A stretch of DNA of 64,000 nucleotides, taken from the NCBI GenBank assembly GCA_030430575.1, contig JAUIKF010000007.1, positions 100,389 through 164,388 on the forward strand. The letters are read 5' to 3'. The translations under genes were made by a program, and so were the position numbers. Under the pieces are notes generated by a model. The model ran no database searches and was not told the origin of the DNA. It saw nothing but the letters and a program-made list of their open reading frames with translations. Source of the stretch: Bacteroidia bacterium (GTDB lineage: Bacteria > Bacteroidota > Bacteroidia > J057). Below, piece by piece: positions 15,517-24,947 of the stretch. Every line of letters starts with the position of its first letter. The stretch's first letter is position 1.

Positions 15517-17805
15517 ATGCCCGTGCAACCCACTTATCCTGGTGTATATGTACAGGAAGTTCCTAGCGGCGTGCGCACCATCGTCGGTGTCAGCACTTCC
15601 GTGACAGCTTTTGTCGGAACTGCCAAGCGAGGTCCCATCCATCGAGCGGTGACCATTTTTAACTTCTCAGAGTTTGAGACCATCTATGGAGGCCTCAGTG
15701 GAGACTCTGAAATGAGTTATGGCGTACGCCAGTTTTTTAACAATGGCGGCAGCCAAGCCATCATCATTCGTGTGGCGCATAACGCCATTACCGCCACGCG
15801 TACCCTTCAAGATGATACCCCTGTGGATGCATTGACCATTACGGCGATAGATGCGGGCTCTGAAGGTAATAACATAGAAGTGCGGGTAGATCACAATACC
15901 AGTGTCCCAGATAGCACCTTTAACCTAACCATCAATTATGCTGCATCTGATAATCCTGGAGATGTACGCACTGAGACATTTAGCAACCTTTCTATGAATA
16001 GTGAACATCCTCGCTACGCGGAGGATGTAATCAACGAAGTCTCCCAATTGGTGACCGTATCGCGGGTAGGCACGCCTCCCAATGTTGCGGGAACGGCCTC
16101 CAGTGCTGTTTATGCCAATGTGGCGACCACCCTGGGGCTGCTAGATGCCACCCATAATCGTTTCCGTGTGGCTATCAATGGTTCTGATCCATTGGATGTG
16201 ATCCTGAATGTCCCTGCTGATACAGGCAGTTTAGCAGACCTTTGTTCAGCTATCCAAACCGCAGTTGTAAATCAGGCGAATGGAAATGCTGCTATCAGCG
16301 GATTCACCTGTGCACCTGATGGAGATAGCATCTTGATGTCTTCTGCTGGCGAAACGGGAGAAAACTCCCGCGTGGAAGTATTGCCAGGCCTGTCCAATGA
16401 CGCCTCAACCGCTTTGGAATTGACCATCGCAGCAGGAGGAAGTCAAGTAGATGCCGTAGCTAGCATACGCCCGGCTGAGACGCCCGCCCGTGCTACGTTG
16501 ACCAGTGGAGATATCGCTCAAGCAGACTTGGGCGCAGATGGCGCTATGCTGATTAGCCTAGACGGAAGTGTCCCTCTTTCTATTAGTGTAAATACTTCTG
16601 ATCTCGCCACAGGCGATCATGACGCTGATATGGCTGTCCTTGCCCAGCGGATTCAGGACGGTGTCCGTGCATTGAAGCCTGGAGTTCTCAGTTATCGCGA
16701 ATTCACAGCTAGTGTCATTCCAGGCACTGCCGCTGGTGATCGCAGACTGGTCCTTGCGACTGGCAGCAGAGGCACAGGCGCCACTATTGTGGTATCCGTA
16801 GCTTCATCAAATGACATGGCCGCAGGTCTGAACCTCCTTGACGGAGTCAATGATGCTGCCAGTTCCTTCCCAATAGATACCATGCTTGAAAATGGTAGTG
16901 AGGAGGCTGTGACGACAGCCAATGCATACAATAATTACATCGGAAGCCGCGCAAATCGCGAAGGAATTTTTGCCCTCGAAGCAAAAGATATTTTTAATAT
17001 CCTCTGTCTCCCTGGCGTTCACGATCCAGGCATCCTCGCCGACAGCGAAGCCTATTGCCGCGAGCGTCGTGCCTTCATGATTGTAGACCCCGATCCGACG
17101 GTCAATACCCCTTCAGCGATGGCGACAGAAATCTCTGGAACGGCCTTCCCCAACAGCGACCATGCAGCGGTCTATTTCCCCTGGATCAAAATAGCTGATC
17201 CCCTCAAAGGCGGTAAACTCCGTATCTCTGCCCCAAGTGGAACGATGGCTGGTCTCTATTCCCGCACCGATTCCAATCGGGGCGTGTGGAAAGCACCTGC
17301 CGGTACTGAAGCCAATCTGGTAGGCGTTCAGGAAATGAACTACACCCTGACAGATCCAGAAAATGGAATGTTGAATCCTTTGGGGGCCAATTGCCTCAGG
17401 ACCTTCCCAGTCTATGGAGCTGTTTCTTGGGGTGCTAGAACCCTCAATGGCGCAGACCAGATCGCATCAGAATACAAATATGTCCCCGTACGACGGCTAG
17501 CGCTTTTCATCGAAGAAAGTCTCTACAGAGGCTTGAAGTGGGCTGTTTTCGAGCCAAACGATGAACCCCTATGGGCACAAATCCGCCTTAATGTAGGCGC
17601 ATTTATGCAAAACCTCTTCCGCCAAGGTGCCTTCCAAGGCCAGAAGCGTGATCAGGCATATTTCGTGAAATGTGACAGCGAGACGACCACCCAAAACGAC
17701 ATCAACCTTGGTGTTGTCAACGTCTGGGTAGGCTTTGCCCCCCTCAAACCAGCAGAGTTTGTGATCCTTCACCTCCAGCAGATCGCTGGACAAATAGAGG
17801 TGTAA
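15517..17805 (+). CDS. eCIS contractile tail sheath protein
   Basis: The 762-residue protein polymerises around the inner tube and contracts to drive injection. The N-terminus YPGVYVQEVPSGVRTIVGVSTSVTAFVG is the classic phage/eCIS sheath start, with GVRQFFNNGGSQAIIIRV following. The C-terminal part (about 480-762) has the polymerisation core: IFNILCLPG, SGTMAGLYSRTDSNRGVWKAPAG, NCLRTFPVYGAVSWGARTL, YVPVRRLALFIEESLYRGLKWAVFEPND and QKRDQAYFVKCD. Between them lies roughly 300 residues of extra beta-rich sequence, making it longer than many eCIS sheaths (often 350-500 aa). It is the only sheath gene in the block, unlike Afp/PVC with three. Confidence 0.95.
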   Translation: MPVQPTYPGVYVQEVPSGVRTIVGVSTSVTAFVGTAKRGPIHRAVTIFNFSEFETIYGGLSGDSEMSYGVRQFFNNGGSQAIIIRVAHNAITATRTLQDDTPVDALTITAIDAGSEGNNIEVRVDHNTSVPDSTFNLTINYAASDNPGDVRTETFSNLSMNSEHPRYAEDVINEVSQLVTVSRVGTPPNVAGTASSAVYANVATTLGLLDATHNRFRVAINGSDPLDVILNVPADTGSLADLCSAIQTAVVNQANGNAAISGFTCAPDGDSILMSSAGETGENSRVEVLPGLSNDASTALELTIAAGGSQVDAVASIRPAETPARATLTSGDIAQADLGADGAMLISLDGSVPLSISVNTSDLATGDHDADMAVLAQRIQDGVRALKPGVLSYREFTASVIPGTAAGDRRLVLATGSRGTGATIVVSVASSNDMAAGLNLLDGVNDAASSFPIDTMLENGSEEAVTTANAYNNYIGSRANREGIFALEAKDIFNILCLPGVHDPGILADSEAYCRERRAFMIVDPDPTVNTPSAMATEISGTAFPNSDHAAVYFPWIKIADPLKGGKLRISAPSGTMAGLYSRTDSNRGVWKAPAGTEANLVGVQEMNYTLTDPENGMLNPLGANCLRTFPVYGAVSWGARTLNGADQIASEYKYVPVRRLALFIEESLYRGLKWAVFEPNDEPLWAQIRLNVGAFMQNLFRQGAFQGQKRDQAYFVKCDSETTTQNDINLGVVNVWVGFAPLKPAEFVILHLQQIAGQIEV

Positions 17806-17901
17806 TTTTGAATGTAGAATGATGAATTTTGAATAAAAAATTTACAATTCTCCCAAAGTCAACTTAAAACATAGAACCTAAAACTTAAAACTTTCTTCCC
17901 A

Positions 17902-18408
17902 ATGGCAAATACACAATTCATCGTCAATGCGCACCGCTTTGACCCCTATAAAAACTTCAAGTTCCGCATCATCTGGGATGGGCGGGCTGTGGCTGGCGTC
18001 AGCAAGATCGGTGCGCTTAAACATACCACCGAGCCAGTGGAGCACCGCGAAGGCGGCGACCCTAGTACTGTTAGGAAATCGCCCGCCAAGACGACCTACG
18101 ACAACATCACGCTGGAGCGTGGCGTCACCCACGACCTCGAATTTGAAAACTGGGCCAAGCTCATCTGGAACATCGAAGGCGACGCCGCGATGTCCCTCAA
18201 AGACTTCCGCAAAGACCTGCGTATCGAACTGCTCAACGAGCAAGGCGTAGTCGCCAAGGCATATAATGTCTATCGCGCTTGGGTCACCTCTTACCAGGCC
18301 CTGCCTGAACTCGACGCCAACGGCAACGCCGTAGCCATCGAATCCATGGAACTCGTCCATGAAGGATGGGAGCGCGATATGGGTGTGGCGGAGCCAAGCG
18401 AATCTTAG
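17902..18408 (+). CDS. eCIS inner tube protein (gp19/Hcp-like)
   Basis: The 168-residue protein forms the stacked-ring inner tube. The sequence fits the T4 gp19-like tail-tube family: NAHRFDPYKNFKFRIIWDGR, VAGVSKIGALKHTTEPVEHREGG, KTTYDNITLERGVTHDLEFENWA, YRAWVTSYQALPELDANGNAVAIESMELVHEGWERD. It follows the sheath by 96 bp, the usual sheath-tube order, and is the only tube paralogue in the block. The codon mix is GC-richer than in the cargo genes, consistent with a highly expressed structural protein. An imperfect hairpin lies downstream. Confidence 0.93.
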   Translation: MANTQFIVNAHRFDPYKNFKFRIIWDGRAVAGVSKIGALKHTTEPVEHREGGDPSTVRKSPAKTTYDNITLERGVTHDLEFENWAKLIWNIEGDAAMSLKDFRKDLRIELLNEQGVVAKAYNVYRAWVTSYQALPELDANGNAVAIESMELVHEGWERDMGVAEPSES

Positions 18409-18445
18409 GGAAAGGTTTTAAGTTCTTGGTTCTAAGGACTGAAGA

Positions 18446-18523
18446 AAGTACAAGTGCAATTACAAGTTCAAATTCAAAAAAGAAGACAACAATTGAGCTT
18501 GAACTTGCACTTGAGATTGAACT
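18446..18523 (+). repeat. Imperfect intercistronic hairpin after the tube gene
   Basis: The left arm contains caagttcaaattcaa and the right arm ttgagcttgaacttg; they pair imperfectly across an A-rich loop. A related structure follows the 89-aa gene at 27787-27857. It could stabilise the 3' end of the abundant tube mRNA or reduce read-through. ATTCA-type leader words then run from about 18536 to the next start. Confidence 0.5.
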
Positions 18524-18611
18524 TTTCTTCTCCCCATTCAAAATTCATCATTCAAAATTCAAAATTCTCTCATCCTATCATTCTCTCATCCACTCATTCT
18601 ATCATTAACTA

Positions 18612-19391
18612 ATGCCTCTGTACTACCAACCCGTGAGGTTCACACCAGGCGTGAACTGGCTATGTCTACGCGAGATTTCAGGCTTTGAAGAGCAGGAAAT
18701 CGAAGGGACAAGCGCCTCAGCCGCGATGCGGCTGGTGGAGCGGGTGTTGGTGGATGCCCCACCTGTAGCACCGCTGACGGCGGAGCTGCCGCGCCAACTG
18801 AGCCTGCCAGACCGTGACAGGCTTTTGGCGGGTATTTATAGCCAGGTATTTGGGAATAAAATTGAGAGTGCTTTGGAATGTGCCAATTGCCATTCGCCTT
18901 ATGACATGGACTTTGCTTTGGATGCTTTCCTTCAACATTTGGATAGCAACGAAGCTATGCAGCAAGTCGAATGGCAGGAAGATGGCTCATTTCTGTTAAA
19001 TCAGGACGTGAAGCTAAGGGTGCCAACAGGCGAAGATGAATTGGCGATTTGGGGGTTGGATAATGAGGCAGCGCGAAAGGAATTGATCAAAAGATGTGTA
19101 GTGGAAGGAGAATGGGCAGAAGACGAATCGGCCATAGAGCAGGCGATCCAAACGGCCGCGCCTATGCTTGCCACAGAGATGAAAGCCCAATGCCCTGAAT
19201 GTGGCCACGAGATGGGTGTACAGTTTGACATGCAATCCTATTTGCTCAACGCGCTCAAAATCGAAAAACGCAGGCTTTGGGTGGAAATACACCTCCTGGC
19301 CTCCACCTATAAATGGAGCCATGACAAGATCCTCCAACTGCCACGCAGCGAGCGTCAGCGGTACGCCAAAATCATTGAATCAACGATATGA
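18612..19391 (+). CDS. T4 baseplate-like eCIS protein with zinc ribbon
   Basis: The 259-residue protein has N-terminal FTPGVNWLCLREISGFEEQEIEG and LSLPDRDRLLAGIYSQVFG, typical of the small phage baseplate/tail-chaperone family found in eCIS clusters near the tube gene. Two CxxC knuckles, CANC (90-93) and CPEC (194-197), flank a central helical region and probably bind one zinc. The C-terminus EIHLLASTYKWSHDKILQLPRSERQRYA is also characteristic. A role in baseplate or tube assembly is inferred from family and position. It overlaps the next gene by 4 bp (ATGA). Confidence 0.7.
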   Translation: MPLYYQPVRFTPGVNWLCLREISGFEEQEIEGTSASAAMRLVERVLVDAPPVAPLTAELPRQLSLPDRDRLLAGIYSQVFGNKIESALECANCHSPYDMDFALDAFLQHLDSNEAMQQVEWQEDGSFLLNQDVKLRVPTGEDELAIWGLDNEAARKELIKRCVVEGEWAEDESAIEQAIQTAAPMLATEMKAQCPECGHEMGVQFDMQSYLLNALKIEKRRLWVEIHLLASTYKWSHDKILQLPRSERQRYAKIIESTI

Positions 19392-20269
19392 AAGGCTATT
19401 TCTCACATATCGTCAATAGAAGCCGACAAGGAGCTGCAAAGAGCATGACCCCATTGCAATCTCGCAATCCCTTCTTATCACATATTCAGGCTGGCGAACG
19501 CTCAGAAGATGAGGGAAGGGAGGCTTTGCCTCCCGTGAAAGGGGCGATTGCAGATGTAGGGAAAGCAGCCACATCCTTTTATCCTACTTTTCAATCACCA
19601 CAGCACAACCTTTTCTCGCCTCAAAATCTAAGGTCTTTGAATAACCCAAAAGCTGCGCCATCTACAATTGACGAGAAAAGGGACCCATCAGCTCCAACGG
19701 ATATCCCCGTTGAGCCGCCAAAGCTAGACGCCCTTATTTCTCATTCAATTTCATCGATTCCAGTTCAGATACCTCAAGAAGTACCACCCAGTCAGCCCGC
19801 AGCTCAGGAACCGCCTGTAAGCCCCAAACAAGAAGCCGTGGTTCCTCTCCCAACAAGTGTCGAGACGAGGTATAGAGTGGAAAAAATAAGCGAAGAAAAA
19901 GAAAAAATTAGGCCAAAGGAACCTCTAGTTCAGGTAGAAAGACCTGTTGAGAACCTTCAAGGAAAAGATCATCAGCCTAAGCTAATTGTGCCAAAGGAAT
20001 CAGAAAAAAATAGCCCCATTCCCTTAGCAAAACAGCCAACAAAGCTACAGCCTATCCAACGGCCTGTGCCTACTCCTGCAGCTCAAAAACAACCCAAACA
20101 ACAGCCCAAATTGGTAATCGGAAAACTGACTGTAGAAGTGATACAGCAGGCGGCACCAAAAGTGACCACGGTCCAGCCGCCTCCACAACCTGTGAAACAG
20201 GTTGCAAAAACCACGAATGGCTTCAATGGCCATTCCTATAAACTCAAATATGGACTCGGACAACTTTAG
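19388..20269 (+). CDS. Pro/Gln/Lys-rich, probably disordered eCIS protein
   Basis: The 293-residue protein overlaps the zinc-ribbon gene by ATGA and so is almost certainly translated. Its composition is dominated by Pro, Gln, Lys and Val (for example VEPPKLDAL, PPSQPAAQEPPVSPKQEAV, PVPTPAAQKQPKQQPKLV). A short ordered-looking C-terminus (TTNGFNGHSYKLKYGLGQL) could be an anchor. I do not recognise a family. Position and low complexity make it a candidate spacer, scaffold or tape-measure substitute, since no typical long helical tape measure is present; this is only inference. Confidence 0.75.
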   Translation: MKGYFSHIVNRSRQGAAKSMTPLQSRNPFLSHIQAGERSEDEGREALPPVKGAIADVGKAATSFYPTFQSPQHNLFSPQNLRSLNNPKAAPSTIDEKRDPSAPTDIPVEPPKLDALISHSISSIPVQIPQEVPPSQPAAQEPPVSPKQEAVVPLPTSVETRYRVEKISEEKEKIRPKEPLVQVERPVENLQGKDHQPKLIVPKESEKNSPIPLAKQPTKLQPIQRPVPTPAAQKQPKQQPKLVIGKLTVEVIQQAAPKVTTVQPPPQPVKQVAKTTNGFNGHSYKLKYGLGQL

Positions 20270-20343
20270 AATGAAAATTAAAATCAAAATTAAAATGAAA
20301 ATATGAGCTGATTATCAGCACTTTACACAGAGAATTATCCAAA

Positions 20344-20375
20344 ATTCATTCATTCATTCATTCATTCATTCATTC
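20344..20375 (+). repeat. ATTC tetranucleotide microsatellite, eight copies
   Basis: Eight uninterrupted ATTC units lie about 40 bp before the start of the cap gene (20416), continuing into degenerate ATTCA/ATCATT words. The spacer 20270-20415 also holds aaaattaaaatcaaaat words. Such tracts can change length by slippage. Confidence 0.8.
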
Positions 20376-20415
20376 ACTCATTCTATCATCCTATCATTCA
20401 CTCATTTCTTACCAC

Positions 20416-21729
20416 ATGGCACTCAGGGACATATCCAATGTAACGCAGACGCTGATCAATTTGCTTGATCGCGCCTTTCAGGTGCCTGCCAACTGGACAG
20501 GTGCCCCGCCCGCAGTGCTTCCATCTCCCCCTATTAGAAGCAATGCCAACGGGATAGGGGTCTATTTGTACCATATTAGCGAAAACACCCATTACAAAAA
20601 CCTTCCCGCTCCAGGCCGTAATACCCCTCCGGTGAGGTTCACCTCTATGGGCCTCAACTTATATTACCAAGTGAGTGCCAATAGTACTGGGGCAGAGCCT
20701 GAGGCTGATAATGCCATGTTAGAACAGCAAATGATGGCTGTTGCATTAAAAGCATTTCACGATTACCCCGAAATCTCTGACACAACTGTCTATGAAGGAT
20801 CTACAGACCTTTCTCCAGTGTTTCATGTAGACTTAATGGGCCGTGGCAATCGTTTCAAAATATCTCTCCAGCCGATTCCACATACCGAAGCTGTGAGCTT
20901 CTGGACATCTGGAGAGACGCCCTTAACCCTGGCAGCCTATTATGAAGTGTCCGTTGTGCTACTCGAGCCTGAAACCATCACCTCACGCGCTGGCAAGGTC
21001 CTGGAATACAATATCTTCAGCTTTGTCTCAGGCGCTCCGCGCATTTTGAATAGCTATAATACGCTTTCTTTCAATTCTCCCGTGGACGGGAGTCCCCGCG
21101 AAATCCGCCTTCAGCCCGCCCAAGTGCCAATTGGTGATGCCGTGAATTTTGACGGAGTGGACTTTGTGGGAGACCAAGTGCGTTTGCAACTGATTTTTAA
21201 GGAATGGCCTACGCCTGCTTATGCCACTGCGGCTTGGGGCGTAAGCGTGAATAAACAGACGCTTTCAGCGACCGTTCAGCAAAGTGCCGAACTGGCAGAT
21301 GGAACGCCAATGCCTGTCCTCCCTGGCATCTATGGCGCACGGGTAGAAGTGACCCGTACACATGCCACAAGCGGACAGATCGTCCGCCAGGCATCAAATC
21401 AATGCCCCTTTACCATTGCCCCAAGGCTAGACCCGATCGTACCTGTCGCTACCATAAATGACACCTGGACGATCTCAGGTGCGTTTTTCACCGCAACGGG
21501 CGGTGGCGGAGAAGAATTGATAGAAATAGATGTATTTGTGGGGCAACACCGCCTGACGGTGCCTGAGGCTCCAGCTCCTTTTTCGAATGGAAATTATCGA
21601 ATAGTTGATGCCATGACGTTGGAATTTATCCTTCCAACGGGCCTCACTACCAACCAAATACTGCCTTTCCGAATCTTTGCCAATGGCGCGGAGTCTCCGC
21701 CCCAATGGATCACGGTACCTGGACCATGA
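20416..21729 (+). CDS. DUF4255 (Pvc16_N) eCIS terminal cap protein
   Basis: The 437-residue protein carries an N-terminal DUF4255/Pvc16-like domain (about 1-200): ALRDISNVTQTLINLLDRAF, VYLYHISENTHYKNLP, LGLNLYYQ-type strand, MLEQQMMAVALKAFHDYP and YEVSVVLLEPE. The C-terminal part is beta-rich with repeated IPT/TIG-like segments (IRLQPAQVPIGDAVNFDGVDF, TINDTWTISGAFFTATGGG). In PVC and Afp particles Pvc16/Afp16 caps the distal end of tube and sheath. It overlaps the ATPase gene by 4 bp, matching the usual cap-ATPase neighbourhood of eCIS clusters. Confidence 0.9.
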   Translation: MALRDISNVTQTLINLLDRAFQVPANWTGAPPAVLPSPPIRSNANGIGVYLYHISENTHYKNLPAPGRNTPPVRFTSMGLNLYYQVSANSTGAEPEADNAMLEQQMMAVALKAFHDYPEISDTTVYEGSTDLSPVFHVDLMGRGNRFKISLQPIPHTEAVSFWTSGETPLTLAAYYEVSVVLLEPETITSRAGKVLEYNIFSFVSGAPRILNSYNTLSFNSPVDGSPREIRLQPAQVPIGDAVNFDGVDFVGDQVRLQLIFKEWPTPAYATAAWGVSVNKQTLSATVQQSAELADGTPMPVLPGIYGARVEVTRTHATSGQIVRQASNQCPFTIAPRLDPIVPVATINDTWTISGAFFTATGGGGEELIEIDVFVGQHRLTVPEAPAPFSNGNYRIVDAMTLEFILPTGLTTNQILPFRIFANGAESPPQWITVPGP

Positions 21730-23816
21730 ATGCTACCCAACATAACGCCACAGCAAAGCGGGGGAATCATGTCCCCTCTTTCGATCCTGTCTTGGACTGG
21801 ATAGTATTGCGTATCAGGCTCCGTGCCCAGCGCAGGGTCCTATGGTTACGGCATTTGTGGGAATCAGGAGATATGGGCGAAAAAAATGCCCTGAATATCC
21901 ACGAAGTAGTAGATCATGTGTTGCAAGCAAATGATACCCCAACCAACGAAGCTGCTTGGTATGAGGAAACGCCTTCTTTGCTACCATTAAATGAGCAACT
22001 TCGCGAGGTGGAGGATGCCATTGCCACAGATGAGACCTCTCGCTTCAAGCGCATGGTATTTTTGTTTGGGCTAAATGAGGTGGAGGTAGACCTGTTGCAA
22101 ACGTGTCTGGCCCTTCATTTGGACCCCGAACTCGAACGCGTTTTTAGCTATTTGCAAGATCATACCCATAGGGGCTATGTGACGGCTATGCTTGTTGCCA
22201 AGCTTTTTGCCCATCCCTATAACCTCGCTTCTCATTCGTTACATTCCTTGTTCACCTGGGAATTGGTGGCTTCGAAGTCAGGCAATCGCACGGAACCAGC
22301 GATGTATCAATGTGATGCTCATATCGCTTTGTGGCTTCTTGGGAAGGACCCCATAGATGAGCACCTCATCGGGAAGGCGAAGTTTATTGATCCTAAAGCT
22401 GTGCTTGCGGATTGGCCGTTTGAGGAAGCTCAGGCCTATTGCACCCGATTATTTCAACAAAATGCCTATCAACGCATTCGGCTGCGTGTTCAGGGAGCGA
22501 TAGGTGGCGGCCGCAAGACCTTTGCTGCTACCCTTGCCTGGCAATTTGGCCAGCCGTTGATGGTCGTAGATCTAGACAAAGTTGCTCCTGATGCCTGGAC
22601 TAAAACCTATATCCGTGCCCAGCGCATGGCGTATCTAGGCGGATTTGCCCTGGCTTGGACAGGGGAGAAATTGATGGAACAGACCTGGCCAGAGCTGATC
22701 GCGCCTATTCAACTTCAGTTCCTCATTCATTCAGATAATACCCCTCCAAAGCCCATCAAAGGGGTGGTTGATATTTCCTTTACCCTTTCTCCCCTCCGCA
22801 TAGAAACCCGCGAAAAGTTGTGGTACGAACTGGTGCCAGCATCTTCGAAATGGGCCATAGAGGACTTTGACCACATCGTAAAACGCTATAAAGTCACAGT
22901 AGGACAGTTGGTAGAGGTTGCGGAAAAGGGGGTGGAATCCCCAGAAGAAGCTAGAGAAGTACTTCGCGCCTCCACGCGTCACCGTCTGGGAAAACTTGCC
23001 CAAGTATTGGACTGTCCATTCTCTTGGGATGACTTAGTGCTTTCGGATTCGCTTAAACGCTACCTGGAGGACTTTGTCTTCGAAGCGCGGACGCGTGAGT
23101 CTCTTTGGGAGCGCCCCGAAGCCAAACGGATTTTCCCTCACGGAAAAGGACTCATGGCCCTGTTTACGGGGTCACCTGGCACAGGCAAAACCATGGCAGC
23201 CCAAGTCATCGCAGATGAGTTGGCTTTAGACCTTTTTAGAATAGACCTCTCAAGCGTCATCAGCAAATATATTGGCGAGACCTCGAAGCATATCGATCAG
23301 ATCTTGTCGGAGGCCAAGCACATGCATGCCTTGCTATTGTTTGATGAAGCGGATACGCTATTTGGGAAACGCACAGACATCAAGGATGCCCACGACCGAT
23401 ACGCCAATTCCGATACCAACTATCTCTTGCAAGCCATAGAGCATTACCCTGGGGTGGCAATTTTGGCCAGTAATAAAAAGTCGAATATCGATTCGGCTTT
23501 CTTGCGGCGCTTGCGCTATGTCTTCGATTTCCCCAAGCCGAATGCCGAGCAGCGACAGGCGATTTGGACAAAAGTGATGGGAGAATTAGTGGACAAAGAA
23601 GAAATGAATGCCTTGGAAGTTCCGCTGAGAAAATTGGCCAAGCAAGTAGAACTGACAGGTGCCCAGATCAAGAATTCTATTCTCTCTGCACTCTTTATCT
23701 CTCAAAGAGAAGGCAAGCCCTTGGGCATGAATCACCTGCTCCTCGGACTTGAACGAGAGCTGATGAAAGAAGGCAGACGAATTAGCCTAGATGCACAGAA
23801 GAGAATTAAGAATTAA
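21726..23816 (+). CDS. eCIS AAA+ ATPase (Afp15/Pvc15-like)
   Basis: The 696-residue AAA+ protein has the Walker A motif GSPGTGKT at about 482-489, Walker B LLLFDEADTLFGKR near 537-550, and a second-region-of-homology segment FLRRLRYVFDFPKPNAEQRQ. An upstream GAIGGGRKTFAATL (about 256-269) looks like a degenerate P-loop of a first AAA-like domain. Afp15/Pvc15-type ATPases are present in nearly all eCIS loci and are implicated in assembly or payload handling. The start at 21726 was chosen because it overlaps the cap stop codon as ATGA; an upstream in-frame ATG at 21705 is possible. Confidence 0.92.
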   Translation: MNATQHNATAKRGNHVPSFDPVLDWIVLRIRLRAQRRVLWLRHLWESGDMGEKNALNIHEVVDHVLQANDTPTNEAAWYEETPSLLPLNEQLREVEDAIATDETSRFKRMVFLFGLNEVEVDLLQTCLALHLDPELERVFSYLQDHTHRGYVTAMLVAKLFAHPYNLASHSLHSLFTWELVASKSGNRTEPAMYQCDAHIALWLLGKDPIDEHLIGKAKFIDPKAVLADWPFEEAQAYCTRLFQQNAYQRIRLRVQGAIGGGRKTFAATLAWQFGQPLMVVDLDKVAPDAWTKTYIRAQRMAYLGGFALAWTGEKLMEQTWPELIAPIQLQFLIHSDNTPPKPIKGVVDISFTLSPLRIETREKLWYELVPASSKWAIEDFDHIVKRYKVTVGQLVEVAEKGVESPEEAREVLRASTRHRLGKLAQVLDCPFSWDDLVLSDSLKRYLEDFVFEARTRESLWERPEAKRIFPHGKGLMALFTGSPGTGKTMAAQVIADELALDLFRIDLSSVISKYIGETSKHIDQILSEAKHMHALLLFDEADTLFGKRTDIKDAHDRYANSDTNYLLQAIEHYPGVAILASNKKSNIDSAFLRRLRYVFDFPKPNAEQRQAIWTKVMGELVDKEEMNALEVPLRKLAKQVELTGAQIKNSILSALFISQREGKPLGMNHLLLGLERELMKEGRRISLDAQKRIKN

Positions 23817-23824
23817 GAATTTTG

Positions 23825-23855
<31 letters not shown>

Positions 23856-23968
23856 GGAGCAGGGAAAAGGGAAAAGGGGAAAGAGACTAGGGAAAATAAA
23901 AAAACAATGATCATTGCTCCACCCCATCTACTTAAAACATAGAACCTAAAACATAAAACTGTCTCTCC

Positions 23969-24190
23969 ATGGAAATACAAGAAATGATCTTACGCATACC
24001 AGGGCTCAGTGAGCGAGAAAGCAGACTTCTCGCTGAAGAGGTCTCTCAGGGCCTGATTGAAGGAATAGGGGTAGGCGAAAGAGGCGGAAACCTTGGAGAT
24101 ATTGACCTGCAATTGCAGGTCACAGGTGCACTCTCTCGCCAACAGCTAGCGCGGCAGATCATCCAAGCCATTATCCAAAAATTACAATAA
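23969..24190 (+). CDS. Small eCIS-locus protein, 73 aa
   Basis: The 73-residue acidic protein MEIQEMILRIPGLSERES... has a probable N-terminal helix pair and a C-terminal amphipathic helix (SRQQLARQIIQAIIQKLQ). It lies between the ATPase and the tube-initiation gene on the same strand, where small conserved proteins are found in other Bacteroidota eCIS loci. I do not recognise a named domain with certainty. The upstream spacer (23817-23968) contains a GAATGAT heptamer tract and acctaaaacataaaact words. Confidence 0.65.
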   Translation: MEIQEMILRIPGLSERESRLLAEEVSQGLIEGIGVGERGGNLGDIDLQLQVTGALSRQQLARQIIQAIIQKLQ

Positions 24191-24236
24191 GTACCTCATT
24201 CAAAATTAGTCATTCAATCATTCAAAATTGCTTCCC

Positions 24237-24947
24237 ATGTCAACGCCATTTCCACGTAGTCCCAAATTACTCAAAGGTGCCTTTGTAGAGCTAGGCAATG
24301 GCTTTATTGGGCCTATTCCGCAGGTCATTATTTTCCAATACAATCCTGCTACGCTGACCCGCACCCTTACGGTAACTGCTCCTCAAGCTGGAGCAGAAGG
24401 TGAAAAAAATACAGCGGGAACGGTTCAACCGATTGCGCCACCAGAGAGTATCAGCCTTACCTTGGAACTAGACGCATCGGATGCATTGGAACAGCCCGAA
24501 AGCCACCCTGTGGCGGTCGTAGCAGGTGTGGCGGATCGGATGGCAGCATTGGAACTTTTGCTCCATCCAAGTGAGAGTGGGGCAGGGCTATTGGGAGATT
24601 TGGCTGGGTCATTGGGGTTAGGAGGAATACTGCCTGAACCGCCAGAACGCCCGACGGTGCCGCTGAGCTTATTTGTATGGGGACCTGGGAAAATTGTCCC
24701 AGTACGGATCACCACCTTCACGGTGGAAGAGCAGGAGTTCTCTCCATTACTCTACCCGATCCGCGCCAAGATCACCCTCGCCATGCAGATCCTCCAGCCA
24801 GGAGATTTTCCTGATGGCTTATCAAATGCCTTCAGTCGAGAGATCGCGGAGTTTTGCTACAAGTTCTACCGCACACAACAGAAAGCCCTAGCCGTTGCCA
24901 ATGTCGCCAATAGCGTCGAGTCGATTCTGGGCATGCTGCCGTTTTGA
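24237..24947 (+). CDS. CIS tube-initiation protein (Afp7/Pvc7-like, without LysM)
   Basis: The 236-residue protein matches the N-terminal domain of Pvc7/Afp7-type proteins that link spike and tube: LLKGAFVELGNG, PQVIIFQYNPATLTRTL, ESISLTLELDASDALEQPES, PLSLFVWGPGKIVPVRITTFTVEEQEFSPLLYPIRAKI. In Pvc7 a LysM domain follows in the same chain; here the chain ends after about 235 residues and a LysM-like protein is encoded separately at 25120. The ATG at 24237 is better placed than one three codons upstream. Confidence 0.85.
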   Translation: MSTPFPRSPKLLKGAFVELGNGFIGPIPQVIIFQYNPATLTRTLTVTAPQAGAEGEKNTAGTVQPIAPPESISLTLELDASDALEQPESHPVAVVAGVADRMAALELLLHPSESGAGLLGDLAGSLGLGGILPEPPERPTVPLSLFVWGPGKIVPVRITTFTVEEQEFSPLLYPIRAKITLAMQILQPGDFPDGLSNAFSREIAEFCYKFYRTQQKALAVANVANSVESILGMLPF

